64,000 nt of DNA from Nisaea sediminum. Its GTDB lineage: Bacteria > Pseudomonadota > Alphaproteobacteria > Thalassobaculales > Thalassobaculaceae. Positions 17,222 to 25,081 of the stretch are shown here, one piece after another. Position numbers and translations under genes: made by a program. The stretch's first letter is position 1, and every line of letters begins with the position of its first letter. A model generated the notes under the pieces. That model did not search any database. It was given only the letters and a program-made list of their open reading frames with translations, and was not told the origin of the DNA. The DNA lies in contig NZ_JACZCQ010000014.1 of NCBI RefSeq assembly GCF_014904705.1, positions 1 to 64,000 of the forward strand. Reading direction: 5' to 3'.

Positions 17222-17869
17222 TTAACGAGTGGTGCCGATTCTTTCCAAATTGGTTACCGTTGCCGTAAGCGTCAGCGTGACGCGCTCCCCGTCCCCGAAA
17301 TAAGGATTGGTGCGTATATGCAGCCAGCTAGGCAATACGATCAGCTGACCGCTCTTGGGGGTGATCATCACGGAACGCCCCACCGTATCGATCGGCAGGC
17401 CGGCAAGTTCCGCCTGGGCGCGCGGATCGTCGATCTCGATGGTGCCGCTCTCCGGCGCGTCCTCGTTCGGCGCGTCGCCGGCATCGATGCTGTAGATCAT
17501 TGTCAGATGGTGGCCTGGCGAAAGATGACGCTTCTCGTAGCCGCCATAGCGTAGAACGCTGACGTATCCGGACAACTCGGTCTCGAAGCTGCTTGCACCG
17601 CCTGCGATCTGCGGAATGACCGCTTGCAGGGCGCCGGTCGCGGTCTGCCGGATCGTGTCAATGCCGTGATCCGCCCAGTTGAAAAGGTTACCGCTCGATC
17701 TCCAGCCGCCGATGACGCCTGCCGCGCCGGGTTCGCCGGAGGACTCGCGGGTCAGGGCGGCGGCTTTCAGCGCTTCGTTGAGCGGCTCCGCGCCATGGAT
17801 CGAGAACATGAAAAGGCGGGTTGGAAAGACCTCGATAATGTCCGTGCGTGAATCAAACTTGAGCTCCAT
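17222..17869 (-). CDS. Putative 2OG-Fe(II) oxygenase (2OG-FeII_Oxy_5-like)
   Basis: A 215-residue protein that resembles the small 2OG-Fe(II) oxygenase group beginning 'VFPTRLFMF', with the middle block 'HLSPGHHLTMIYSIDAGD', then 'SGTIEIDDPRA' and 'LIVLPSWLHIRTNPY', where His184 would be the distal iron ligand and Arg196 the 2OG-binding arginine. The proximal ligands are less clear, likely His121 with an acidic partner. The ATG at 17869 follows GAGGGGG; a longer reading to 17989 is possible but not supported by family length. Likely co-transcribed with the methyltransferase 59 bp downstream. Confidence 0.7.
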   Translation of the reverse strand: MELKFDSRTDIIEVFPTRLFMFSIHGAEPLNEALKAAALTRESSGEPGAAGVIGGWRSSGNLFNWADHGIDTIRQTATGALQAVIPQIAGGASSFETELSGYVSVLRYGGYEKRHLSPGHHLTMIYSIDAGDAPNEDAPESGTIEIDDPRAQAELAGLPIDTVGRSVMITPKSGQLIVLPSWLHIRTNPYFGDGERVTLTLTATVTNLERIGTTR

Positions 17870-18165
17870 AGGCCGGTCCCCCTCGGCATGCCATGCGGTG
17901 CCAGTATGATTAGCATGGGCCAGCGCGACGGGGACAAACTCTGCAATGTCGCAGATTTGTGGAGTCGGCAATTTCGGCGCGGGCTTCACAATGCTGCGGC
18001 GATTGCGATCTTCGGCGCTGCGGCGAAGAAATTCGATCGCTATAGTCTGGGCTGGTTCGCTCCGATCGGGTTGATGGACGGTTGTCTTAACGTTGGTGTC
18101 GGGTATTTCGGTGTCTTCAATAATAAGAATGGTAAATATCGCACCTAGTCTGGGAGTTTGAAGAT
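17870..18165. other. Divergent intergenic region, no gene
   Basis: Nearly 300 bp between the 2OG oxygenase gene and the CgeB-like gene, transcribed away from each other. The half nearest 18160 is AT-richer than its neighbours, which suits promoters, but I could not fix hexamers. No conserved coding frame is seen. Confidence 0.45.
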
Positions 18166-19323
18166 TTGAGAAGAAGAGCGTTCGTCAACATTATCAATCG
18201 CACGAATGAATTTACCTATTTTGCATCGCAGGACATCGTAAACGAGCTGAGCGCGCGCCGGTGGAGCGTTGTCAACGGGCCATTCGACAGTTTTGTGGAG
18301 TATGTTTACGAGGACATTTCCGCTGAGGATATCTGTTTTCTGATGAACAACTCGGCGGAGTCCCTCGGTCTGCCAAAGCACTTCAACGCGCTGAGCTGGC
18401 ATCAGGACAATCCGTTTCAGATCCATCACTCTCGCGTGCTGGGCAATTCGGAGAGGCAATTCTGGCTGTGCGCCGATGGCGATGCGATCGATGATATTCC
18501 CTACTGGTTCGGATCGACGAATACGGCGCGTCATTTTCCGCATTGGGCCACGGACCTCGGACCGATGGTTGCCGACGAGGATTTTGTTTCCCGGACATTC
18601 CGGAAGCGCCCGGTCGAGTTGCTCTTTGTCGGCAGCATCGACCTGGAGAAAATGAAGCCCTCCAGTGAGAGATTGAACGCGCTGCAGCCGCCCTATCGCA
18701 AGTTTGCCGCCGCCGTGTCGGAGCGCTTGCGAAGCGGGGAGCGGAAGTCCCTTACGCAATTGGCGTTCGATACGGAACGGGACCTCGGAATCGACATATC
18801 CGGTTCCGACAAGCCAGCATTGCGGCGGATCCTTTGCTGGATCGACAATCTTTATCGCGCCGAAAACCGGCTCCGTATGTTCAAGGCTCTGAAGGGGTTC
18901 GACAAACTGACCGTTGTCTCGCCGCAAAAGGAGCTGATCGAGAGGATCATCGAGCGGCCGGTTACATATTCCAACCTCAACCCGGGTTTCGGCACCGGGC
19001 TCTTTACGATGTGCCTTGCGAAAATGACGTTCAACCACCTTCCGAACTATACCAACGGAGTGACGGAGCGCTTTTTCAATGCCCAGAACCGGGGGAGTGC
19101 GGCTCTCACGGAGCGCAACCGGTTTATCGAGAACAATTTCGAGACTGGCAAAGAGGTTCTGACCTTCAATCCGTTCGATCTGACGCATCTCAAGGAATAC
19201 ATCGAGGATTCCCTGGCGGATGTGGACGCGCTGCGCGATCTGGCAGTGGCCGGAATGATGAAAACGCGTACCGAGCACAAGCTGAAGAACCGCTTCGACA
19301 GTCTCCAGGGTGAGCTTATCTGA
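18166..19323 (+). CDS. CgeB-like glycosyltransferase
   Basis: A 385-residue protein with the C-terminal pattern of the 'glycosyl transferases group 1' domain seen in CgeB-like proteins: after a GT-B-type linker, 'VTERFFNAQNRGSAALTERN' is the acceptor-side helix, then 'FETGKEVLTFNPFDLTHLKEY'-like spacing and 'LAVAGMMKTRTEHKLKNRF' close the fold. The N-terminal half is not close to any family I can name. Start TTG at 18166 is preceded by GGGAG at 18152-18156; no ATG lies nearby in frame. Gene is alone on its strand and converges with the TPR-methyltransferase gene. Confidence 0.65.
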   Translation: MRRRAFVNIINRTNEFTYFASQDIVNELSARRWSVVNGPFDSFVEYVYEDISAEDICFLMNNSAESLGLPKHFNALSWHQDNPFQIHHSRVLGNSERQFWLCADGDAIDDIPYWFGSTNTARHFPHWATDLGPMVADEDFVSRTFRKRPVELLFVGSIDLEKMKPSSERLNALQPPYRKFAAAVSERLRSGERKSLTQLAFDTERDLGIDISGSDKPALRRILCWIDNLYRAENRLRMFKALKGFDKLTVVSPQKELIERIIERPVTYSNLNPGFGTGLFTMCLAKMTFNHLPNYTNGVTERFFNAQNRGSAALTERNRFIENNFETGKEVLTFNPFDLTHLKEYIEDSLADVDALRDLAVAGMMKTRTEHKLKNRFDSLQGELI

Positions 19324-19392
19324 GAAAGTCCCGTTCTCGATTTTGCGCTTTCGGGAGCGGCTCCACCTTGCGAAAGCCGAACCGGTGCGGTT

Positions 19393-20583
19393 TCAGACGG
19401 GTTTCGCGAATGCAAGGAAGAGGGTGGCAAGGGGCACTCCGCCCTCCTCGCGCATTGAGCCGCGACGGGCTTCAAGAAGAGTTAGTCCCGCTGCCCGGGC
19501 GGCCTGTTGGAGATAGTCAAGGCTGTGGCTGTGGGCGCCGTCGAGGCCGATGCCGATCCCGTCTTCATCCGCTCCGGTTGGTTCATGCGCCGTCATCAGA
19601 AGTCCCCCGCCGGGCTGCAGCCTGGCGCTCACGGCACGGAAAAACGGCTCCAGGTCGCCGATGTAAGAGCTGACGTCGGCTGCGATCGCGACATCGTAGA
19701 GCGCGTCTTCCCGCTCCAGCACTGAGACGGCGTCGCCCGCCAAGAGCCGATGATAGATCCTCTTCTCCTCGGCGACGCGCAGCATCTCGGAAGAAATGTC
19801 GATCCCGGTCATTTCCGCGCAATAGGGGCGGATTGCGGCGCCGGTAAGGCCGGTTCCGCAGCCCAGATCGAGGGCACACGCGGCCTTGCGCTTTTCCGAG
19901 AGGATCCCGGAGGCAAGGCCGAGAAGCCGAAGCGTCTCGGGGCCCGAGTATTTGAGCCGCCCGGTCAGGTGAGCGTCGAAACTCTTCGCATAGCCGTCGA
20001 ACACCCTTTTGACATAGGTGCTGCTGTAGGCCTGGCGCACCGGCGCGACGCCGTGGCGCGCCAGATCTCGGCGCACCCCCATCGGGTCTTCCGGGGCGAT
20101 GCACAGGGTTGCCCGGTAAAGCCGGACGGCTTCCCCGGCGCGTCCGGCCAGATCGAGGAACTGGCCGAGAATAAAGGTCGCATCGAGATTCCCCGGGTCC
20201 GAAATCCGGAGCCGCCGCAGGATCCGGAACCCGCGTTTCCGCCTGTCGTTGCCCAAGGCCCTGAGGGCGCTCATCAGCGCGGCCGGGATGTGCAGCGGGT
20301 CGAGTACAAGCAGGCGCTCCGGGGCCGGCGTTGGGTCGCTTTCGCCCGCACCCAGATCGTTGAGATAGCCCGGGACATCTGGATCGAGCGTGATGGCCCG
20401 CCTGAGGGCGGTGGAGGGGTCCTGACCGGCCGCGCGCTGCACGGTGGCGAGGTTCGACCAGTGCAGGGAGTCGCCGGCCGCATCGAGTGCCTTGCGCTGC
20501 AGGATCGGGAGCGCGGCTTCCCAGTCGCCGGAGCCGACGGCGTCGTGCAGGATATCCACCTCGGTCCCGGGATCCTCAGCCAT
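19393..20583 (-). CDS. TPR-like repeat protein fused to SAM-dependent methyltransferase
   Basis: A 396-residue protein. Residues 1 to about 190 are helical repeats of the TPR kind ('DWEAALPILQRKALDAAG', 'NLDATFILGQFLDLAGRAG'), then 'YVKRVFDGYAKSFDAHL' leads into a class I methyltransferase with motif I 'ALDLGCGTGLTGAAI' and 'MTGIDISSEMLRVAEE'. This arrangement occurs in methyltransferases that act on proteins or surface polymers. The ATG at 20583 is chosen because further upstream the frame runs over the cytidylyltransferase gene. It is the last gene of a minus-strand operon starting at 24112, 56 bp after the CMP-sugar synthetase. The substrate is unknown. Confidence 0.8.
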   Translation of the reverse strand: MAEDPGTEVDILHDAVGSGDWEAALPILQRKALDAAGDSLHWSNLATVQRAAGQDPSTALRRAITLDPDVPGYLNDLGAGESDPTPAPERLLVLDPLHIPAALMSALRALGNDRRKRGFRILRRLRISDPGNLDATFILGQFLDLAGRAGEAVRLYRATLCIAPEDPMGVRRDLARHGVAPVRQAYSSTYVKRVFDGYAKSFDAHLTGRLKYSGPETLRLLGLASGILSEKRKAACALDLGCGTGLTGAAIRPYCAEMTGIDISSEMLRVAEEKRIYHRLLAGDAVSVLEREDALYDVAIAADVSSYIGDLEPFFRAVSARLQPGGGLLMTAHEPTGADEDGIGIGLDGAHSHSLDYLQQAARAAGLTLLEARRGSMREEGGVPLATLFLAFAKPV

Positions 20584-20639
20584 GACCGCATCGTAGAGGA
20601 GGCCGGTCCTCTCAGGAAGGACAGGTCGTAAAGGGCGGT

Positions 20640-21353
20640 TCAGCGCCCGCCCTGCTTCGCGAAATATTCCAGCGCCTTCTCCGCCATGTAGAGGTCGAAA
20701 GCGTCGTGGATGTCGATGCCGGAGGCGAAATCGTCGATCTCCAGGATGTCGACCTTCATGCCGGTGCGCTTGCCGGCGCGGATCAGGTCTGCGCGGATCG
20801 CGGAGGCGAGACCTGTATCCTCGCGGAACAGGGGCTTGCGGGTCTGGCGCGGTCCGTAGATCGCCATCCAGTCGAACACCCGCTCCCATTCGCCGGCCTC
20901 GTTGCGGGACCAGAAATTCTTGTGCGTCTTGTTGGCGACGAAGACGGTCTCGAGGCTGTCGTCCGCCTTAAGCCGCGTCACGCATTCGGCGATCCATTCC
21001 GGCTTGCGGAAGATGTCGGTCGGCTGCAGGAAGACGACGATGCCGAACGGGCCGTCGAGCGCCTCGGCGCGCTCCAGCGCGTCCTTCAGCACCGGCTCGG
21101 TCGGGGTCAGGTCCTCGGCGAGCGTTCCCTCGCGCAGGAACGGGCACCAGGCGCCCGCGGCGACGGCCGCGTCCCGGATCTCCTCGCTGTCGGTGGTTAC
21201 CAGCACCCGGTCGCAGGCCCCGGAGGCGAGCGCGTGCTCGACGGAATGGGCGATCAGCGGCTTGCCGCCGATCGGCTTCACGTTCTTGCCCGGCAGGCCC
21301 TTGGAGCCGCCGCGGGCGGGCAGGATGGCGAGGACGCGGTCAGACTTGCTCAT
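20640..21353 (-). CDS. neuA: CMP-nonulosonate (acylneuraminate) cytidylyltransferase
   Basis: A 237-residue NeuA/LegF/PseF-type enzyme that would activate a nonulosonic acid with CTP. The CTP-binding signature 'PARGGSKGLPGKN' is at about 12-24, followed by 'VLVTTDSEEIRD' and 'VVFLQPTDIFR'. Complete and unbroken. Its ATG overlaps the stop of the upstream paralogue at 21350 by four bases, which implies coupled translation with that degenerate cytidylyltransferase. The substrate (neuraminic, legionaminic or pseudaminic acid) is not readable, but with legB/legC/neuC in the window a legionaminic acid is most likely. Confidence 0.92.
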   Translation of the reverse strand: MSKSDRVLAILPARGGSKGLPGKNVKPIGGKPLIAHSVEHALASGACDRVLVTTDSEEIRDAAVAAGAWCPFLREGTLAEDLTPTEPVLKDALERAEALDGPFGIVVFLQPTDIFRKPEWIAECVTRLKADDSLETVFVANKTHKNFWSRNEAGEWERVFDWMAIYGPRQTRKPLFREDTGLASAIRADLIRAGKRTGMKVDILEIDDFASGIDIHDAFDLYMAEKALEYFAKQGGR

Positions 21354-22012
21354 GCGATGGAATTCCTGAACTCGGTGAAACGGTCCGCGACCATCTCGGC
21401 CATGGCGAGGCTCATGTCGTCGCGGATATCGACAAGGGCCCAGAACTGGTCGACCACCTCGAAGCCGACCGCGTCGCCGAGCCGGCGGCCTTCGCGGATC
21501 AGCTCCGGACGGGTGGCGAGCGCGAGGCCGACGACCTCCTGGAAATAGGTCGAGCTGCGGCGGTCGCCGCCGGGGCCGAGGGCCTGGATCGTCTTGTCCG
21601 GATCGAGGCGCCAGAGGCTGGCGTCGAACTGGCGGACGCAGACCACGCTGTCGAGATGCTCGCGCGCGGCGAGGTTCTCCGCCGTGCGCCGGATCAGGCC
21701 GCGCGGGCGGAAGGGATGGGTCGGCTCGATAACCACGATCTCGTCCGCCGGGAAGGCGTCGAGCACGTCGACCAGGGCGTCGGTGTAGGATTCGGCCGTG
21801 CGGTCGTGGATGGTGATGCGGTCCGCATAGGGTGCCGCCTCGGCCTTCACCGCGTTGTCGTCCGCGGTCAGCACGATGCGCGCGTCCGGCAGATCCTCGA
21901 GCGCGGCCTCGATGGTGCGCGCCAGGCTCGAGGTGCCGTCGAGCGGTTTCACGATCCGCGGCGTGGAACTCGCGCCGGAATAGACCGGGATGATGATCAG
22001 CGTGTCACTCAT
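21350..22012 (-). CDS. Degenerate cytidylyltransferase-like protein
   Basis: A 220-residue protein with the fold pattern of acylneuraminate cytidylyltransferases ('ARIVLTADDNAVKAEA', 'IVVIEPTHPFRPR', 'FWALVDIRDDMSLA'), but the CTP-binding loop is replaced: where NeuA has PARGGSKxxPxKN this protein reads 'PVYSGASSTPRIVKPLDG', lacking the key Arg, Gly-Ser and Lys residues. It is therefore unlikely to be a conventional CTP transferase. It could be a regulatory or structural partner of the intact enzyme, whose gene overlaps its 3' end, or act on another nucleotide. It also overlaps the upstream GT2 gene by four bases (ATGA). Confidence 0.75.
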   Translation of the reverse strand: MSDTLIIIPVYSGASSTPRIVKPLDGTSSLARTIEAALEDLPDARIVLTADDNAVKAEAAPYADRITIHDRTAESYTDALVDVLDAFPADEIVVIEPTHPFRPRGLIRRTAENLAAREHLDSVVCVRQFDASLWRLDPDKTIQALGPGGDRRSSTYFQEVVGLALATRPELIREGRRLGDAVGFEVVDQFWALVDIRDDMSLAMAEMVADRFTEFRNSIA

Positions 22013-22689
22013 GGCGCACTCGTCCGGATATAGTCGATGACCTCGGCGACGCGCTTGGCGCGGCCCTCGTCGCGGCCCTGGTGGATGCCGTGATGGTGAT
22101 AGACTCGGAGCCCCGGCTCGTAGAGGATCTCGTGGCCGAGCGCGATCATGCGCTTGCCCCATTCCCGGTCCTCGACGCCGCGGATCTCCTCGTCGAACGG
22201 ATGCTCGTCCCAGATCGACTTGCGGATGCCCGAATTGGCGTTGTGGAAAAAGTAGTCCCGGCGCTGGCGCACCCGCTCGTCGCGGAAGGTGGTCCAGAGG
22301 TCGCGGCGGTCGACCGCGCTGGTATCCGGCAGCGGCTCCTGGCGGCCGTAGATGCCGCAGAGCTTCGGATCGCCGTTCGGCCCGAGATGGGCGAGCAAAT
22401 AGTCGGCCCAGAGCTCGTCCACTGGCACGCAGTGCGAGGAGATCAGCGCGACCGTGTCGTATTTCGCCGCCGCGATGCCGATATTCAGCGCCCGCCCGTA
22501 GGAGAACTCCTCGCGGCTGATATATTTGATGTTCACGCCGTAGGCCTCGGCGATCGGCAGCGTGTCGTCGGTCGAGTCGTTGTCGACCAGGATGACGTCG
22601 ATATCCTTCACCCGCTGGTGCTTCAGCGCGGTCAGGCAGCGGCCGATCCAGGCGGCCTCGTTCTTGGCCCGGAGCACGACGCTGATCAT
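22009..22689 (-). CDS. Family 2 glycosyltransferase
   Basis: A 226-residue GT-A enzyme. 'ISVVLRAKNEAAWIGRCL' is the nucleotide-sugar-binding start, 'VILVDNDSTDDTLPIAE' the conserved second block, and 'GVEDREWGKRMI' near the C-terminus is the usual ED-containing acceptor/base segment. The ATG at 22689 follows GGAGG and overlaps the SAF gene's stop (ATGA); a longer start four codons upstream has no advantage. Transfers an unknown sugar, in an operon with CMP-nonulosonate synthetase, so a nonulosonate or its carrier is plausible. Confidence 0.88.
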   Translation of the reverse strand: MISVVLRAKNEAAWIGRCLTALKHQRVKDIDVILVDNDSTDDTLPIAEAYGVNIKYISREEFSYGRALNIGIAAAKYDTVALISSHCVPVDELWADYLLAHLGPNGDPKLCGIYGRQEPLPDTSAVDRRDLWTTFRDERVRQRRDYFFHNANSGIRKSIWDEHPFDEEIRGVEDREWGKRMIALGHEILYEPGLRVYHHHGIHQGRDEGRAKRVAEVIDYIRTSAP

Positions 22690-23228
22690 GACTTCCTCCA
22701 ATCGTCCTCGTCCACGACCCCGAAATCGAGGGCCGCGCCCTCGCCGAGATCGTAGAGCGCCTTCTTGCCGAGGATCGTTTCCCTGAGGCTGGCGCAGATA
22801 CCCGGCCCGCCCTTCTCCTCGGCGATATCGGCCGCCTCGAGCACCTTGCCGAGCGGGATCGGCCGCGCCGCCTTCAGGGTCGGCCGGGCGAGGCGGTGCA
22901 GCTCAAGCCGCGCGACCGGCGTCGGCGCGAAGAGGATCGGGCCCTTGAGGTCGCCCGCCTCCTCCAGCACCCGGAGCCGCTCCAGCGCGTCGAGATCGTG
23001 CACCAGATAGGCCGCCCGCGTGCCCGCCTTCAGCAGCGGGGCCTTGGTCAGGTGGTCGGCTGGAATGACGATGTCGAAATCGCCCGCGACCTGTTCCAGC
23101 TCCTCGTGCCGGATGGCGTCGAGATGGATCGGCCAGGCTTCTGCTTCCACCGTGTCCGCATGGTCGCCGAGCAGGATCACGCCGTGCTCGAAGGGATGTT
23201 CGTGTTCGCCGAGAGGCCGGATCTTCAT
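22686..23228 (-). CDS. Stand-alone SAF-domain protein resembling the NeuB C-terminal domain
   Basis: A 180-residue protein. Residues about 118-172 match a SAF (antifreeze-like) domain, the part that closes NeuB over its neighbour's active site: 'KAARPIPLGKVLEAADI' and 'ILGKKALYDLGEGAAL' correspond to the NeuB tail in the gene at 7847. The N-terminal 110 residues ('IVIPADHLTKAPLLKAG' and 'YLVHDLDALERLRVL') are not recognised and contain no TIM-barrel. There is no catalytic NeuB domain in the neighbouring frames, so this is not a broken neuB. It may serve as a binding or regulatory partner. ATG start, 8 bp behind the AroE-like gene, and four-base overlap with the GT2 gene downstream. Confidence 0.65.
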   Translation of the reverse strand: MKIRPLGEHEHPFEHGVILLGDHADTVEAEAWPIHLDAIRHEELEQVAGDFDIVIPADHLTKAPLLKAGTRAAYLVHDLDALERLRVLEEAGDLKGPILFAPTPVARLELHRLARPTLKAARPIPLGKVLEAADIAEEKGGPGICASLRETILGKKALYDLGEGAALDFGVVDEDDWRKS

Positions 23229-23236
23229 CGCGCCAC

Positions 23237-24112
23237 TTACCCCGCGTTCCGCATGGCGTCGCGGACCCGGTCGATGGTCAGCGCGCCCGGGTTGGCTAGT
23301 CGGAAGGCGATCACCGCCTGGTCGAGATTCATGCCGAGCCCGTTCCGCGTCTTCAGCCCGCGCGCCGCAGCACGGGAGAGCAGCTCGGTTTCCAGCGGCT
23401 GGTAGATGATGTCATAGACCAGCGCGTCCGACGGCAGCGCCGCCAGCAGCGCGTCGGCCTCGTCGCCGAGCGGTGTGCCGGTCGGGCCGTCCTGGTAACC
23501 CGCCGTGGTGCAGTTCACCAGCAGGCTGCACTCCGAGAGCAACTCCGCCGTCAGCGGCAGGGGTACGGAGGAGACTTTCTCGCCGAGCCGGATCGCCGCT
23601 TCCTTCGCCTTGGCTTCGGTGCGGTTGGCGACGACCAGTTCCTTCACCGCGCCGGCGAGATAGGCCGCGACCGCGATCCCGGCGCCGCCGAGCCCGATCA
23701 GCACCGCCTTGCGGGAGGCGAGATCCGGCAGCGCGTCCGCGATCTGCGAGAGCGCGCCCGCGCCGTCCGTGTTGGCGCCGACGAGATCGTCGCCGTCACG
23801 GTAGATCGTGTTCACCGCGCCGATCCTTTCGGCCTCCGGCTCCAGCCGGTCGAGCAGGGCCGCGATCGCCTGCTTGTGCGGTACCGCGACCGCACCGCCG
23901 ATATAGCGCCTGTCGGCCTTCAGCGCGGCGACGAGCCCCGCGAGGTGGTCCGGCGTCACGTCCATCGGCACCATCGCCGCGTCGATCCCGCCGGCCTTGA
24001 AGGCGGCGTTCCAGAGCAGCGGCGAGCGCGCGCCCCTGGACGGCGTCAGCCCGAGGATCGCGGCGTATTTCGAGGTCGTGATGTTCGGGTCGTTGTCGAG
24101 AAAGTCCTGCAC
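23237..24112 (-). CDS. Shikimate dehydrogenase-like protein (AroE family, altered substrate loop)
   Basis: A 291-residue NADP-binding dehydrogenase of the AroE family. The family's catalytic Lys and Asp are kept (Lys80 in 'VAVPHK', Asp116 in 'GANTDG') with Asn101, and the nucleotide loop is 'LIGLGGAGIAVAAYLAG' at about 138-154. However the shikimate-binding SxSP motif is altered to 'ARSPLLWN' (28-35): one of the two carboxylate-binding serines is Ala, and the usual SPxxHN His is Trp. It may use a different substrate, or be a YdiB/AroE-type paralogue. GTG start, no good ribosome-binding site seen. First gene of the operon down to 19393, eight bp before the SAF gene; a role in sugar metabolism is inferred from position only. 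Confidence 0.78.
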   Translation of the reverse strand: MQDFLDNDPNITTSKYAAILGLTPSRGARSPLLWNAAFKAGGIDAAMVPMDVTPDHLAGLVAALKADRRYIGGAVAVPHKQAIAALLDRLEPEAERIGAVNTIYRDGDDLVGANTDGAGALSQIADALPDLASRKAVLIGLGGAGIAVAAYLAGAVKELVVANRTEAKAKEAAIRLGEKVSSVPLPLTAELLSECSLLVNCTTAGYQDGPTGTPLGDEADALLAALPSDALVYDIIYQPLETELLSRAAARGLKTRNGLGMNLDQAVIAFRLANPGALTIDRVRDAMRNAG

Positions 24113-24228
24113 GTGGAATGGGTCCCGGTTGGCAGTGCGACACGCGGCGGAATCCCGCCGAAAAAACTGGGTGATGGTTTAGCGCAGGTGGGGCAGGGGA
24201 GGGAAGGGAGATTGCGGCTTCATATTCC

Positions 24229-24891
24229 TCATTGCGATCCAACAGGAGGCTGGTCTGAGGCCACTTGGGACATTTGAGGTGGCGAGCGCTGGTCTTCGCT
24301 TGCGCCTCGACTCTGGTAGTAGCCAAATGGAGGAAACCAAATTTCTATTGCTGGAGGTTGCAAGGCGCCGAGAAATTGGAAAAAAACACCAGTTCTTCCG
24401 AGGGGGTAGAAATTGTATCCAGTGATTTGGTGTCCGTAAGTTTCGATAATTGGTCTCTCGTATTCTATCGGTATTGTAAAGGTAATTGCTAAGTTATCAT
24501 TGTGGAATACTACTCCATTGGGTTCATTTTGGTTTTGTGACTCCATGCGTGTAATTGCTTGTTGCCAACTTTCTATGTTTGATCCGGATACTTCGACATA
24601 CTGTCCATTTCCACTGGGGTCTAATCGTAAACGAAGCCGAGTGTCAGGACGCACTGGTTTTTTCTTAGGCCACCCAAACCAGTGAGGTTTCCAATGTGCG
24701 ACAGTTGCGCCAGTCAAAACGCCAAGCGCAAGCACCGTCCAATATCCGGCTTGATACCAAGGAAGGTCAGGGATGAAAGACGAAGGATCTCCAAGATTGG
24801 GGAACCATTTCTCAAAAGAGCGGCTTCCCAAAGGAGCTACAAAGAACTCAACGATGAATGTCGCTAGGACAAACCAAAGTATGCGCTGCAT
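24229..24891 (-). CDS. AT-rich orphan gene, small membrane protein of unknown function
   Basis: A 220-residue protein with two likely membrane helices, 'FVLATFIVEFFVAPLG' at about 6-22 and 'WTVLALGVLTGATVAHW' at about 52-70, then a soluble C-terminal part. No family recognised. The gene is conspicuously AT-richer than its neighbours, including runs of A and T rarely seen elsewhere in this window, and uses codons such as ATA and AAT freely. This suggests recent transfer. The ATG at 24891 gives the N-terminal helix; a longer reading is unsupported. It stands alone, 116 bp upstream of the AroE-like gene on the same strand. Confidence 0.6.
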   Translation of the reverse strand: MQRILWFVLATFIVEFFVAPLGSRSFEKWFPNLGDPSSFIPDLPWYQAGYWTVLALGVLTGATVAHWKPHWFGWPKKKPVRPDTRLRLRLDPSGNGQYVEVSGSNIESWQQAITRMESQNQNEPNGVVFHNDNLAITFTIPIEYERPIIETYGHQITGYNFYPLGRTGVFFQFLGALQPPAIEIWFPPFGYYQSRGASEDQRSPPQMSQVASDQPPVGSQ

Positions 24892-25081
24892 GGGTAAATG
24901 ATAGCCAGAAATAGCCAAAGATGCACTGGCGGGTTTTTGTTGGCAGAATGGGGCTTTAAGGTGGGCCCGCAAACAGATTGTCCGCATCCACGAACAATCT
25001 CCCTCTCCAAATGCGCTATGATCGCCCCATCTCTCATCCCGTGCGGTCATCCCGCCGCACCTTGAGACCTGGAGACAAGCC

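Noticed and set aside
22686-23228. SAF-domain gene as the 3' fragment of a broken neuB
   Set aside because: No NeuB barrel remains in the upstream frames, the gene has its own start with tight spacing to neighbours, and its N-terminal part is a distinct sequence.
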